From Neoarius graeffei (taxonomy: Eukaryota; Chordata; Actinopteri; Siluriformes; Ariidae): a stretch of DNA of 64,000 nucleotides. Below, piece by piece: positions 55,289 to 64,000 of the stretch (the stretch's first letter is position 1; each line of letters starts with the position of its first letter). The stretch is taken from contig NC_083579.1 of NCBI RefSeq assembly GCF_027579695.1, forward strand, positions 72,339,371 through 72,403,370, given 5' to 3'. The position numbers and the translations under genes were made by a program. The notes under the pieces are model-generated. The model was given only the letters and a program-made list of their open reading frames with translations, had not been told where the DNA came from and searched no databases.

Positions 55289-56458
55289 GAAATATAAAGT
55301 GCATATGCAATGCAAAATATAAAGGTAGAGTGAAAAAAGAAGATAACATTAAAAAAAGAGGCAAACAAAACAGTGTGCAAATATAGAGGTAGATATACTG
55401 TGCAATGTCTTTTAAAAAAAAAAGGAGAGGCAAACAAACAATGTGCAAACATAGAGGTAGATATACTGTGCAATGTCTTGTGCAAAAATTGTTAATATAA
55501 TCCATGGTTCGAAGCCTGATGGAAATATAGAGGTAGATGGTGATTATAATCCGTGGTTCAAAGCCTGATGGAAATATAGAGGTAGATGGTGATTATAATC
55601 CATGATTCAAAAGCCTGATGGCCTGAGGGTAAAAACTGTTTGTCAGTCTAGTAGTCCTTGCTTTCACACTCCCGTAGTGTCTGCCAGATGGTAGGAGTGT
55701 GAATAGTCTGTGTTGTGGGTGTGTTTGGTCCCTGATGATGCTCTGTGCCCTTTTTGTGACCCGGGTGTTGTAAATGTCCTGTAGTGGGGGGAGGACAGCT
55801 CCACAGATGAACTGTGCCATTTTAATGACACGCTGGAGAGCCTTTCTGTCCTGAGTTGTGCAGTTCCCGTACCACACAGTGATGGAATTTGTCAGGACGC
55901 TCTCCACTGTGCACCTGTAGAAGTTGCTGAGGAGTTTGGTGGACAGTCCAAATTTCCTCAGCTTCCTCAGGAAGAAGAGTCTCTGTTGAGCCTTCTTGAT
56001 GGTCTGCTGTGTGTCATGTGTCCAGGTGAGATCCTCACTGATGTGAGTTCCGAGGAATTTAAATGTTTTCACCCTCTCCACCTGTGTCCCATTGATGTGC
56101 AGCGAGGCGTGCTGGTCTCTCCTCCTCTTCCTCGGGTCAATAATCATCTCCTTGGTCTTCTCAGCATTCAAGGAGAGGTTATTTTCCTGGCACCAAGAGA
56201 CCAGCTGAGCCACCTCCTCCCTGTAGGCGCTCTCATCTCCGCCGGTGATCAGCCCAATGACAGTGGTGTCGTCAGCGAACTTGATGATGGAAGTGTTGTT
56301 CTGGGTGGGGGTGCAGTCGTAGGTGAAGAGGGTGTACAGGAGTGGACTGAGCACGCAGCCTTGGCGGGTCCCTGTGCTCACTGTCTTGGTACTGGATATT
56401 CTGGTACCGACTCTGACAGCCTGGGGTCTGTTTGTGAGAAAGTCCAAACAGGATGCAT
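55086..56458 (-). mobile_element. L2-like LINE, 5'-truncated
   Basis: Minus-strand reverse transcriptase C-terminal half: DFLTNRPQAVRVG, TRQGCVLSPLLYTLFTYDC, the KFADDTTV box, KTKEMIIDPRKRR, FKFLGTHISEDLTW and the terminal LPSGRHYGSVKARTTRL region. The frame is open to 55593. The N-terminal residues of the longer open frame (beyond about 56458) belong to the flanking repeat. The 3' tail is (TTGAATC)n at 55086-55100. A (TA)n run sits in its 3' untranslated region at 55220-55281. Confidence 0.85.
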
Positions 56459-57155
56459 GGATGCTGTCAGTCCCCACTCGCTCACTCACTCGAGATTGTT
56501 GACGGTGTAGTGGCTCCTGCTTTATGTCCCGGGGCTCCCTCATGCCTGTGTTACCTTCTGGCTCTCCCCTTTTAGTTATGCTGTCATAGTTAGTTGCCGG
56601 AGTCCCTGCTTGTACTCAGTGCAATATGTATACTGTTCCTACTTATTCAGGTGACATTGGGCATACCTAACAACCTGTGTTTTCTCTCTCTTCCCCCCCC
56701 CAAAAAAAAAAAAAATCTTTCCCTATGAGTTACATGTCGGTCCTGGGATCAAGATGCTGACCTCTTCTGCTCCTCGGACCTGCCTGATCCATCCTAGTGC
56801 CCTGTGTCTGGTTGGAGTTTCATCGCATCGCTCCTGTGGAGGGCAGCCCCATGTGGACAGTTGGGGGTTGCGCCTGGAGGACGCTCTGGATTCTTGCAGT
56901 GGTGCTTTTTTGGCTGGGGACTGCAGTTGACTTGCTGACTTTAGGACTGCAGTTGACTTGCTGACTTTGGGACTACGGTTGTAGTGAAAGGTTTTGCGCT
57001 CAGGTTTCCATCGGTGGGGGGGTTTATAGCATCGATGAAGCTGACTTTATGTCAGGACTGTTAATGTTATAGTCATGTTGTCTGTTGTTGCCAAATGAGG
57101 ATGGGTTCCCTTTTGAGTCTGGTTCCTCTCAAGGTTTCTTCCTCAGGTCGTCTGA
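56459..57155. repeat. Unclassified fish repeat, right part
   Basis: Text such as TTTATGTCCCGGGGCTCCC and GGTTTCTTCCTCAGGTCGTC is familiar as a common fish repeat. It includes a short tandem GGACTGCAGTTGACTTGC at 56920-56960. No ORF that I trust. Confidence 0.55.
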
Positions 57156-57164
57156 GGGAGTTTA

Positions 57165-57545
57165 AAAAAAAAACAACACATTAGATGTGAACCTAAAAAT
57201 GTATCCATATTCAAATGTGCTTGATTTTGTACTGAGAGGCTGCAGATTTGTTGTGTTATACTGCCCTCTTTAGGCGTCTCTCCTTCTTGTAGAGTAGTGA
57301 ATATATGATCGTGTGAGGATGGGGTAATCAGTGTACGATCAGATGTTTGTATGACATTATATTTCCCAATTTATATGGAAAGCAGTGAGGTTTAGGCCTG
57401 AGATTAGGAGTTGGACTTTTTTCTGATAATTTTATATGAAAGAAGTCAAGTAAAATTCATCCACATGCCCTCACCTATGCAATTTTTTAATGACATCACT
57501 GTGTGTAAACTATAAACAAAAATGTTCACCGAAATGATAAATATG
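57165..57545. repeat. Triplicated block, copy 2
   Basis: Same as 52655-53100, shorter at its left end. Confidence 0.75.
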
Positions 57546-57619
57546 GTTTATTGGTACGAAACCAAATCCAGCCCACAGCTGCAGGTGTTCTGGTTTGGGG
57601 GTAACGTGGATCAGATGAA

Positions 57620-57657
57620 GGTTTTTGTCATTAAGTGAGCTGATCTACAGCACTGTG
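57620..57657 (-). other. V18 RSS
   Basis: CACAGTG, 22-bp spacer, ACAAAAACC. Confidence 0.92.
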
Positions 57658-58109
57658 TAATAAGCTGCACAGAAATACACAGCACTGTCGCTCACTGAAA
57701 GACTGTTTATGGTCAAAGAGCCGTCTTTGGTCCCATCACCACTCAGTTTGATCTTCGTTTCAAATTCTGCCTCCAGGTTTGGAGAAGTAACAGAAAGGTA
57801 CCCCATGAGTGTAAATCCTGTGTCCTGGCTGTGTTTGTACCACAGAATGCGATTATAGCCGTTTACAGTGTGTGCACATTTGATCTCAGCAACCTCGTCT
57901 GGTTTTTTTATGAGATCAGGAGGATTCTGGACGACAGAACAAACACCAGAACCTGTGGAGAGAAAAAGAGAGGAATCAAGACAAATAAAAAAAAGGAAAT
58001 AAAAACAAGTAACCTACCAAGAGACATCATTGTTTATGTAAAATATTATATGTCGGTTAAATTCACCTGTGAAATAAAATAGTATGGCGATAACGAGTGC
58101 AGTAACCAT
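57658..58109 (-). CDS. T-cell receptor V segment V18 (family B)
   Basis: The leader 58109-58067 reads MVTALVIAILFYFTG; the V exon 57952-57658 is open. The first-Cys region is EIKCAHTVNGYNRILWYKHS (CAH where siblings have CSH), then GYLSVTSPNLEAEFETK and YFCAAYY. A (GT)n run of about 58 bp starts 24 bp before the ATG. A degenerate second leader relic lies further upstream at 58330. Confidence 0.88.
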
Positions 58110-58129
58110 GTCGCCTCTCTGTACTGTGC

Positions 58130-58132
<3 letters not shown>

Positions 58133-58190
<58 letters not shown>
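58133..58190. repeat. (GT)n microsatellite at V18 promoter
   Basis: GT run directly upstream of the leader. Confidence 0.95.
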
Positions 58191-58193
<3 letters not shown>

Positions 58194-58329
58194 CTGAATG
58201 AAACTAAGATAAAACTCAAGTCTGTCACAGCATTCTTCTTCCTGTGAAATGGCGGATAAATAATAAGTCAGTCCATTCAATTTTGCATATGGATTTTATA
58301 AAATATTATATGTATATATATCCACTTTC

Positions 58330-58378
58330 TTTGGAGACACAATAGTGTGGCAGAAAAAAAGATGAGAACAGATCACAT
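58330..58378 (-). pseudogene. Orphan V leader exon relic
   Basis: ATGTGATCTGTTCTCATC resembles the V16/V17 leader (ATGTGTTCTGTTCTCATC), but the second codon is a stop and no V exon follows before the V18 leader. Confidence 0.7.
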
Positions 58379-58442
58379 GTTTTATCTCTGTGTTGTGTGA
58401 AATAAAATAAGTGCGAGAGTGCAAGCATCACTCCTGTACTGG

Positions 58443-58681
58443 GCGGCACGGTGGTGTAGTGGTTAGCACTGTCGCCTCACAGCAAGAAGGTTCTGGGTTG
58501 GAGCCCAGCGACTGACGAAGGCCTTTCTGTGTGGAGTTTGCATGTTCTCCCCGTGTCTGTGTGGGTTTCCTCTGGGTGCTCCGGTTTCCCACACGGTCCA
58601 AAGACATGCAGGTTAGGCTAACTGGTGGCTCTAAATTGACCGTAGGTGTGAATGTGAGTGTGAATGGTTGTTTGTCTCTAT
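58443..58681 (+). mobile_element. SINE, left part, split by a hAT element
   Basis: Head and body to GTTTGTCTCTAT; the rest is at 60352-60470. Confidence 0.85.
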
Positions 58682-60351
58682 CACGGGTGATTGCTCTAAG
58701 CCAATGAGGGAGGCTCAGCCTCCTCTAAAAATGACGAACATCGTGTAGGATGAATTGCGCTAGGCTTATGTTATAGCCGACCTTATATCATTGTTATTTC
58801 AGATCCAGAATCAGAAATATATGTGCTCAACCCAACTACAGTGCGAAATCATTCCGTTATAACTTTCCACAGTTCGCCTAATGTGTGTGTGAGTTTTTCC
58901 CCCTCGTGACAGCGCGATGCAGCCCAGCCTCAGTGGACTTCAATGGCATTTGGGAGCTATGCGCTTTTCAATATCAAAATGCAAGACGATTATTGGACAA
59001 ATACTGTGAAAATGTCCGCCCCACGGACTCCCAGCCTCAGTGGACTTCGATGGCATTTGGGAGCTATGCGCTTGTCAATCTCAAAATGCAAGACAGTTAT
59101 TGGACAAATAGTGCAAAAATGCCCGCCCCACGGACTGCCAGCTTCACGGGAGGGACATGGCAGTTTCCGGGAGGAGACTGGTGATTGGTGAAAGCGGCCG
59201 GATATTTTCTTTGATTGACAGCTCGTTTCAACTATAGACAGGCAGCGGTGAATTTCAGTTCAGTCCCATGCGGATTCGCAAGTGCTGTGGTGTATTGTAA
59301 GAGATCAGCTTACATTTCGATTTCATTCATTACATACGGTTTCTCCCAGCTTTTTTAGTTTGTATATATTTTCACTGTAAATAAAGTGTAAATATAGTGT
59401 TGTCAAGTTTGCTATCTTAGTTCCAGAAATTTCGCTTATTTGAGTGACTGAACTTGAACTTGAGGGGGCTAGTCAGCTAGCAAGAAAGCTGCGCACGGAT
59501 GCCAAGCATTGCTGATTTAATTTTGGCAAAGCCATTTGCCAGTCTTCCTTTCGAGGAAAAAATAAAAATTAAAGAACAGGGTAGACCAACGCCTCAAATT
59601 GACTTGGTGAAAAAGGTAGGGAATAATACTTGTTCCTTTCAGCTCTCCTGGTACGAGAAAGTGAATTGGCTAACAGCAAGTGACCCACATCAACAACAGT
59701 AAATAGGCTACTTTAGTAATATGTCATGGATGGACCAAAAATATAGAATCTATTTAAAATGTTTATGCTGAGTATATTATACTGGAATATATATTTCTCT
59801 GGATATGAATTAAACACAGCTACAATTTAGAAAACATTTTTAAACAAAAACACAGCCGAGAACATTTCACACTACAGACCTGGATTAAAAGTGAAGGGTT
59901 ATCAAAATTGTCAATAAAACATTTCTCAGTCAAAATAAGTAAAATATAGGGAAAGTGTCATTGAATGAAATGTGTGGCACCCAGCTCTATGTTTGGCTCC
60001 CCAAGGTCAGTGCTTGTGCCTATTCCAGAACACTCTGCTGTGACTGCTGAGGGTCCTGACAAAGAGCTGCTTTCAATAATGATCAATTTTTAAACAACAT
60101 GCCACAATTTTAAAATATAAAATGTTAAAATATACCCCCCCCCCCCCCAACACCACCATCATGTATATTGGACAGTAGGCTAAAGGGCCAAGAGAACCTG
60201 TTATTTCACAGTTTGTGACCCTGCCAACAATCAGCCAGATCAGAGGCAAGAGTATGGGCAAAATTGATGTGTTTTTTCTTTTTTCTTTTAAAATCTTGAA
60301 ATATCATAACTGACCAGCCTCCCCTGTTTGAAAGACTACCAGCCGCCACTG
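58682..60351 (+). mobile_element. 1.67-kb hAT-type element
   Basis: The 8-bp duplication GTCTCTAT (58674-58681, 60352-60359) and imperfect inverted ends (CACGGGTGATTG; right end complement CAGTGGCGGCTGG) identify hAT. Inside, 58925-59031 is repeated in tandem at 59032-59138 (107-bp period). The frame 59499-59702 (PFEEKIKIKEQGRPTPQ; SWYEKVNWLTASDP) resembles the N-terminus of TTF-finger hAT transposases. The rest of the enzyme is missing, so it is non-autonomous. Confidence 0.8.
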
Positions 60352-60470
60352 GTCTCTATGTATCAGCCCTGTAATTATCTGGTGACTTGGTGAGGTGTAC
60401 TCCGCCTCTCGCCCATAGTCAGTTGAGATAGGCTCCAGCTTGCCCATGACCCTGCACAGGATAAGTGGTT
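60352..60470 (+). mobile_element. SINE, right part
   Basis: Resumes at GTCTCTATGTATCAGCCC and runs to GATAAGTGGTT. Confidence 0.85.
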
Positions 60471-60665
60471 AAAAGAAGAAGAAGAAGAAACCTTTATTTG
60501 TCACATGCACACTTCAAGCACAGTGAAATTCATCCTCTGCATTTAACCCATCTGAAGCAGTGAACACACGCACACACACCCAGAGCAGTGGGCAGCCACA
60601 CCAGAGCGCCCGGGGAGCAGTCAGGGGTTAGGTACCTTGCTCAAGGGCACTTCAGCCCAAGGCCG
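60471..60665 (-). mobile_element. LINE 3'-end fragment (L2/RTE-like)
   Basis: A (GAA)n run, then CCTTTATTTGTCACATGC and CTTGCTCAAGGGCACTTCAG are typical of a widespread fish LINE 3' end read in reverse. Family not certain. Confidence 0.55.
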
Positions 60666-60694
60666 CCCTACGTTAACCTAACTGCATGTCTTTG

Positions 60695-61300
60695 AATGGA
60701 TTATTCTCTTCTAATTTTAATTTGGCCTCATATTCTAACAAATTTGCTTCAGAAATTAAAGAGTGACTGTCCTGAAAACATTAAAATTGAGTTATCCAAT
60801 GAGATTGTTTTGTTTGTTGTCTCCAGGCTGAGAAAAGTTTAGAGCTGGCTCACTCATTGGTTCGGACTTCATTGCCGTGACAGAAGGCCATGGCAGTGTA
60901 TGTTTATGTAGGAAGTGACAGATGAATTAACCAATCAAATTTTGATTTATTGTGGGAGGGACCGAAAATGTATCACCCTCAGCCTTCTGGAAGGCCAACA
61001 CTAGCTTAACCGTGAGTCATTCATCAGTAGTGTTCGTGAATGCTAATAAAGCAGTCAAGCCAGTGCTGTCGAGAGCAAGTAGCACAGGCTAACAACTGAG
61101 AAACTAAGATTTCTGTCTCCAGACTCTTCTTCCACACGGCACACTCACTACAGTATTTTTCACTCAGACTTAAGTATTCATTTCCTGATGTAATTTCCTG
61201 AGTCACTTTTAAAATCAACATCGATAGCTACACACAACGGAGCGACCTGGCAGCCTGCCGCTAATCCCTTACAAAATCCTTTGACCTGTTGCTTTTTTGG
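60695..61300 (-). repeat. Unclassified dispersed repeat, copy at V19 unit
   Basis: Duplicate of 51990-52600. Confidence 0.65.
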
Positions 61301-61364
61301 TGTCTGGCTAAGTTTTGGCTGAGCTCAAGTCCCAACTCTAATAATAACGCTTCACCACTGTTCA

Positions 61365-61835
61365 TAATCAGTTAGCTGAAGGTATTCTGTATTTCTGTAC
61401 TTGTCTGTCGGGTCCTGATTCTCAGTGCTAATAAATCCACTAATTAAAAAAAAAGACACATTAAATGTGAACTGAAAAATAAATGTATCCATATTCAAAT
61501 GTGCTTGATTTTGTACCGAGAAGTTGCAGATTTGTTGTGTTATACTGCTCTCTTTAGGCGTCTCTCCTTCTTGTAGAGTAGTGAATATATGATCGTGTGA
61601 GGATGGGGTAATCACTGTACGATCAGATGTTTGTATCACATTTCATTTCCTAATTTATATGGAAAGCAGTGAGGTTTAGGCCTGAGATTAGGAGTTGGAC
61701 TTTTTCTGATAATTTTATATGAAAGAAGTCGAATAAAATTCATCCATATGGCCTCACCAGTGCAATTTTTTTAATGACATCACTGTGTGTAAACTATAAA
61801 TAAAAATGTTCACCGAAATGATAAATATGGTTTAT
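61365..61835. repeat. Triplicated block, copy 3
   Basis: Same as 52655-53100; includes the family A 3' flank scar near 61540. Confidence 0.75.
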
Positions 61836-61903
61836 TGGTACGAAACCAAATCCAGCCCACAGCTGCAGGTGTTCTGGTTTGGGGGTAACGTGGATCAGAT
61901 GAA

Positions 61904-61941
61904 GGTTTTTGTCATTAAGTGAGCTGATCTACAGCACTGTG
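61904..61941 (-). other. V19 RSS
   Basis: CACAGTG, 22-bp spacer, ACAAAAACC; still consensus although the exon is broken. Confidence 0.9.
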
Positions 61942-62401
61942 TAATAAGCTGCACAGAAATACACAGCACTGTCGCTCACTGAAGGTCAAAGAGCCGTTGT
62001 TGTTCCCATCACCACTCAGTTTCATCTTCGTTTCAAATTCTGCTTCCAGGTTTGGATAAGTATTTAAAATGTATCCCATGAGTGTAAATCCTGTGTCCTG
62101 GCTGTGTTTGTACCACAGAATGCGGTCATAGTTCTTTACACTGTGTGAACATTTGATCTCAGCAACCTCATTCTGTTTTTTTATGAGATCAGGAGGATTC
62201 TGGATGACAGAACAAACACCAGAACCTGTGGAGAGAAAAAGAGAGCAATCCAGTTGTATGAAATGAATATATTAAAATATTATATTAAATTATATTGTTA
62301 TTTCATATTAAACAATATTATATTAAAGTATGATATTTTACATGATATTTACCTGGGAGGTACAATAGTGTGGCAGTAAAAGTGATGAGAACAGTATACA
62401 T
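61942..62401 (-). pseudogene. V segment pseudogene V19 (family B)
   Basis: The leader 62401-62353 (MYTVLITFTATLLYLPG) and the first part of the V exon are intact. The exon is 284 bp instead of 295: the 11 bases AGACTGTTTAT found in all siblings are missing at about 61983 (plus strand). This shifts the frame in framework 3, before the second Cys. The RSS is preserved. It is the duplicate of V12. Confidence 0.9.
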
Positions 62402-62682
62402 GTTGAGTCTGTCTGCTGTGGGAGTGGAAGCGTGTCATCCAATCCATTCTCTTCTTCTTGACTCGGGCATGACGCTCCACTCCGTTATCTATTTCTTACA
62501 TTACCATTTCTAATGAAACGGCTCCCTCTAGCAGATGCTTTAAACTTTAGTGTTTGAGAACTTAGTGATTCAGACTTACAAACAAAGAGTCTAGATTCTA
62601 GAAATGTAAATGTTCATGACTCCTGAAAAGAGTGATTTCTGTGTCATTGTGCCCCATTAAGGCGTCTCCATTTCATTCTCCA

Positions 62683-62898
62683 TTGGGTGGCACTGTCATC
62701 TCACAGCAAGAAGGTTCTGGGTTCGAGACCAGTGGTTGACAGGGGCCTTTCTCTGTGGAGTTTGTATGTTCTCACCGTGTCTGTCTGGGTTTCCTCCGGG
62801 TCCTCCGGTTTCCCCCACAGTCCAAAGACATGCAGGTTAGGTTAACTGGTGACTCTAAATTGACCGTAGGTGTGAATGTGAGTGTGAATTCACACCTA
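62683..62898 (+). mobile_element. SINE, left part, cut by Tc1
   Basis: Duplicate of 40025-40243. The right part is absent on the far side of the Tc1 element. Confidence 0.85.
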
Positions 62899-63717
62899 CA
62901 GTGGTGCTTGATAGTTTGTGAACCCTTTAGAATTTTTTATATTTCTGCATAGATATGACCTTAAATATCATCAGATTTTTACACAAGTCCTAAAAATAGA
63001 TAAAGAGAACCCAGTTAAACAAATGAGACAAAAATATTCTCCTGATGGTGGACTCATGAACATTAGCATTAACCAATGTGAGAGAGGCCTTCAGTTGCTT
63101 AGAAGTTAACCTGGGGTCCTTTGTGACCTCGCCGACTGTTACATGCTTTGCTCTTGGAGTGATCTTTGTTGGTTGACCACTCCTGGGGAGGGTAACAATG
63201 GTCTTGAATTTCCTCCATTTGTACACAATATGTCTGACTGTGGATTGGTGGAGTCCAAACTCTTTAGAGATGGTTTTGTAACCTTTTCCAGCCTGATGAG
63301 CATCAACAACGCTTTTTCTGAGGTCCTCAGAAATCTCCTTTGTTCGTGCCATGATACACTTCCACAAACATGTGTTGTGAAGATCAGACTTTGATAGATC
63401 CCTGTTCTTTAAATAAAACAGGGTGCCCACTCACACCTGATTGTCATCCCATTGATTGAAAACACCTGACTCTAATTCCACCTTCAAATTAACTGCTAAT
63501 CCTAGAGGTTCACATACTTTTGCCACTCACAAATATGTGATATTGGATCATTTTCCTCAATAAATAAATGACCAAGTATAATATTTTTGTCTCATTTGTT
63601 TAACTGGGTTCTCTTTATCTACAGTACTTTTAGGACTTGTGTGAAAATCTGATGATGTTTTGGGTCATATTTATGCAGAAATATTCTAAAGGGTTCACAA
63701 ACTTTCAAGCACCACTG
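62899..63717 (-). mobile_element. Internally deleted Tc1-like element, copy 2
   Basis: 819 bp with TA on both sides. The minus strand keeps an open N-terminal transposase from the ATG at 63354 (MARTKEISEDLRKSVVDAHQ; HQSTVRHIVYKWRKF), a paired-type helix-turn-helix. The catalytic domain is missing, replaced by a short run to the inverted end. Confidence 0.88.
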
Positions 63718-63741
63718 TATGATGAGAACAGTACAAATGTT
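63718..63741 (-). pseudogene. Orphan V leader remnant
   Basis: TATGATGAGAACAGTAC matches the V14 leader start, but the initiator ATG has become ATT, and intron and V exon are missing. The upstream sequence to the window end matches the V14 5' flank. Confidence 0.75.
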
Positions 63742-64000
63742 GATGCTCTGGGTTGCGTGTGTAATCTAAATTAAAATAAAAGAGAGTAGAAGCATGTCAT
63801 CCATCCTCTACTTCCTGTATAGGGTGTGCCAGTACTCTTATCTATTTGATACATTGCCATTTCTAATGAAAGTGTGTCCTCTAGTGGATTGCATGACGGA
63901 GAGTAAAAGTAGAATAAGTGAAATCTATAATAATTTTGACAGCTGGCCTTTACTGATACTTCCTGAAAAAAAAGGAGAAAAAAAAAGAAAAGCAAAATTA
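63742..64000. repeat. Duplicate of V14 upstream flank
   Basis: Near-identical to 42240-42500. The Leu/Phe-rich short frames in both copies are not supported as genes. Confidence 0.75.

Noticed and set aside
55168-55505. Ile-Tyr repeat frames
   Set aside because: Translation of a (TA)n run in the LINE 3' region.
1-64000. Search for TCR D, J or constant exons and for rRNA or canonical tRNA genes
   Set aside because: No J motif (FGXG with 12-bp spacer signal), constant Ig domain or stable RNA gene was recognised.

Overview
This is vertebrate, almost certainly teleost, DNA. It holds a cluster of T-cell receptor V segments spread through a very repeat-rich background of Tc1, hAT and TTAA-type transposons, Rex1/Babar-like and L2-like LINEs, tRNA-derived SINEs and many microsatellites. 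The dominant SINE resembles repeats I associate with catfish genomes; that affiliation is a guess from memory.

I count 19 V segments, all on the minus strand: 17 look intact and 2 are broken. There are also two orphan leader relics. Each intact gene has a short leader exon (43-49 bp), an intron of 77-157 bp, a V exon with the two framework cysteines and the Trp, and a recombination signal (heptamer, 22/23-bp spacer, nonamer) directly after the V exon. Four families are present. Family A (V2, V5, V7, V8, V10, V11, V15, pseudogene V13) has a MYW-Y/F framework and ends YFCAV. Family B (V4, V6, V9, V12, V14, V16, V17, V18, pseudogene V19) has ILWYKHSQDTGF and ends YFCAAYY. V3 is a divergent B-like gene, and V1 is a single gene of a third type ending YYCAAS. 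No D, J or C element was found; with all V genes on the minus strand they should lie left of position 1. Six family A genes carry TGAYRTCA 77-80 bp upstream of the leader ATG, matching the conserved decamer of mammalian V-beta promoters. That and the V sequences favour TRB over TRA/TRD, but the locus is not proved.

Layout: 1-2400, THAP ORF, SINE and an unclassified repeat; 2.9-3.4 kb, V1; 4.3-5.7 kb, a duplicated block with a small transposon; 6.9-11.8 kb, LINE tail, SINE and two Tc1 elements; 11.9-12.4 kb, V2; 12.7-16.1 kb, Tc1 relic and a THAP element with inverted ends; V3; 17-20.2 kb, repeat copy, broken THAP gene and a hAT derivative; 20.6-22.1 kb, V4-V5; 23.8-25.6 kb, a TTAA-type element with two SINEs inside; V6; a LINE nested in a SINE; V7; a Ty3/gypsy fossil beside a minisatellite; V8 to V12 (33-39.8 kb) from tandem duplication; V13/V14; a 1.15-kb inverted-repeat element; V15; a Rex1-like LINE; V16; a 2.29-kb foldback element; V17; an L2 nested in another repeat; V18; a 1.67-kb hAT; V19; and a second Tc1 copy at the right edge.

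The V genes grew by tandem segmental duplication. Transposon insertions shared or missing between copies give the order of events. Two observations stand out: the foldback element at 48382-50671, whose arms carry an AGGTCA-N-TGACCT palindrome at an exact 175-bp spacing and whose empty site is present in the window, and the fixed 77-bp promoter element of family A.
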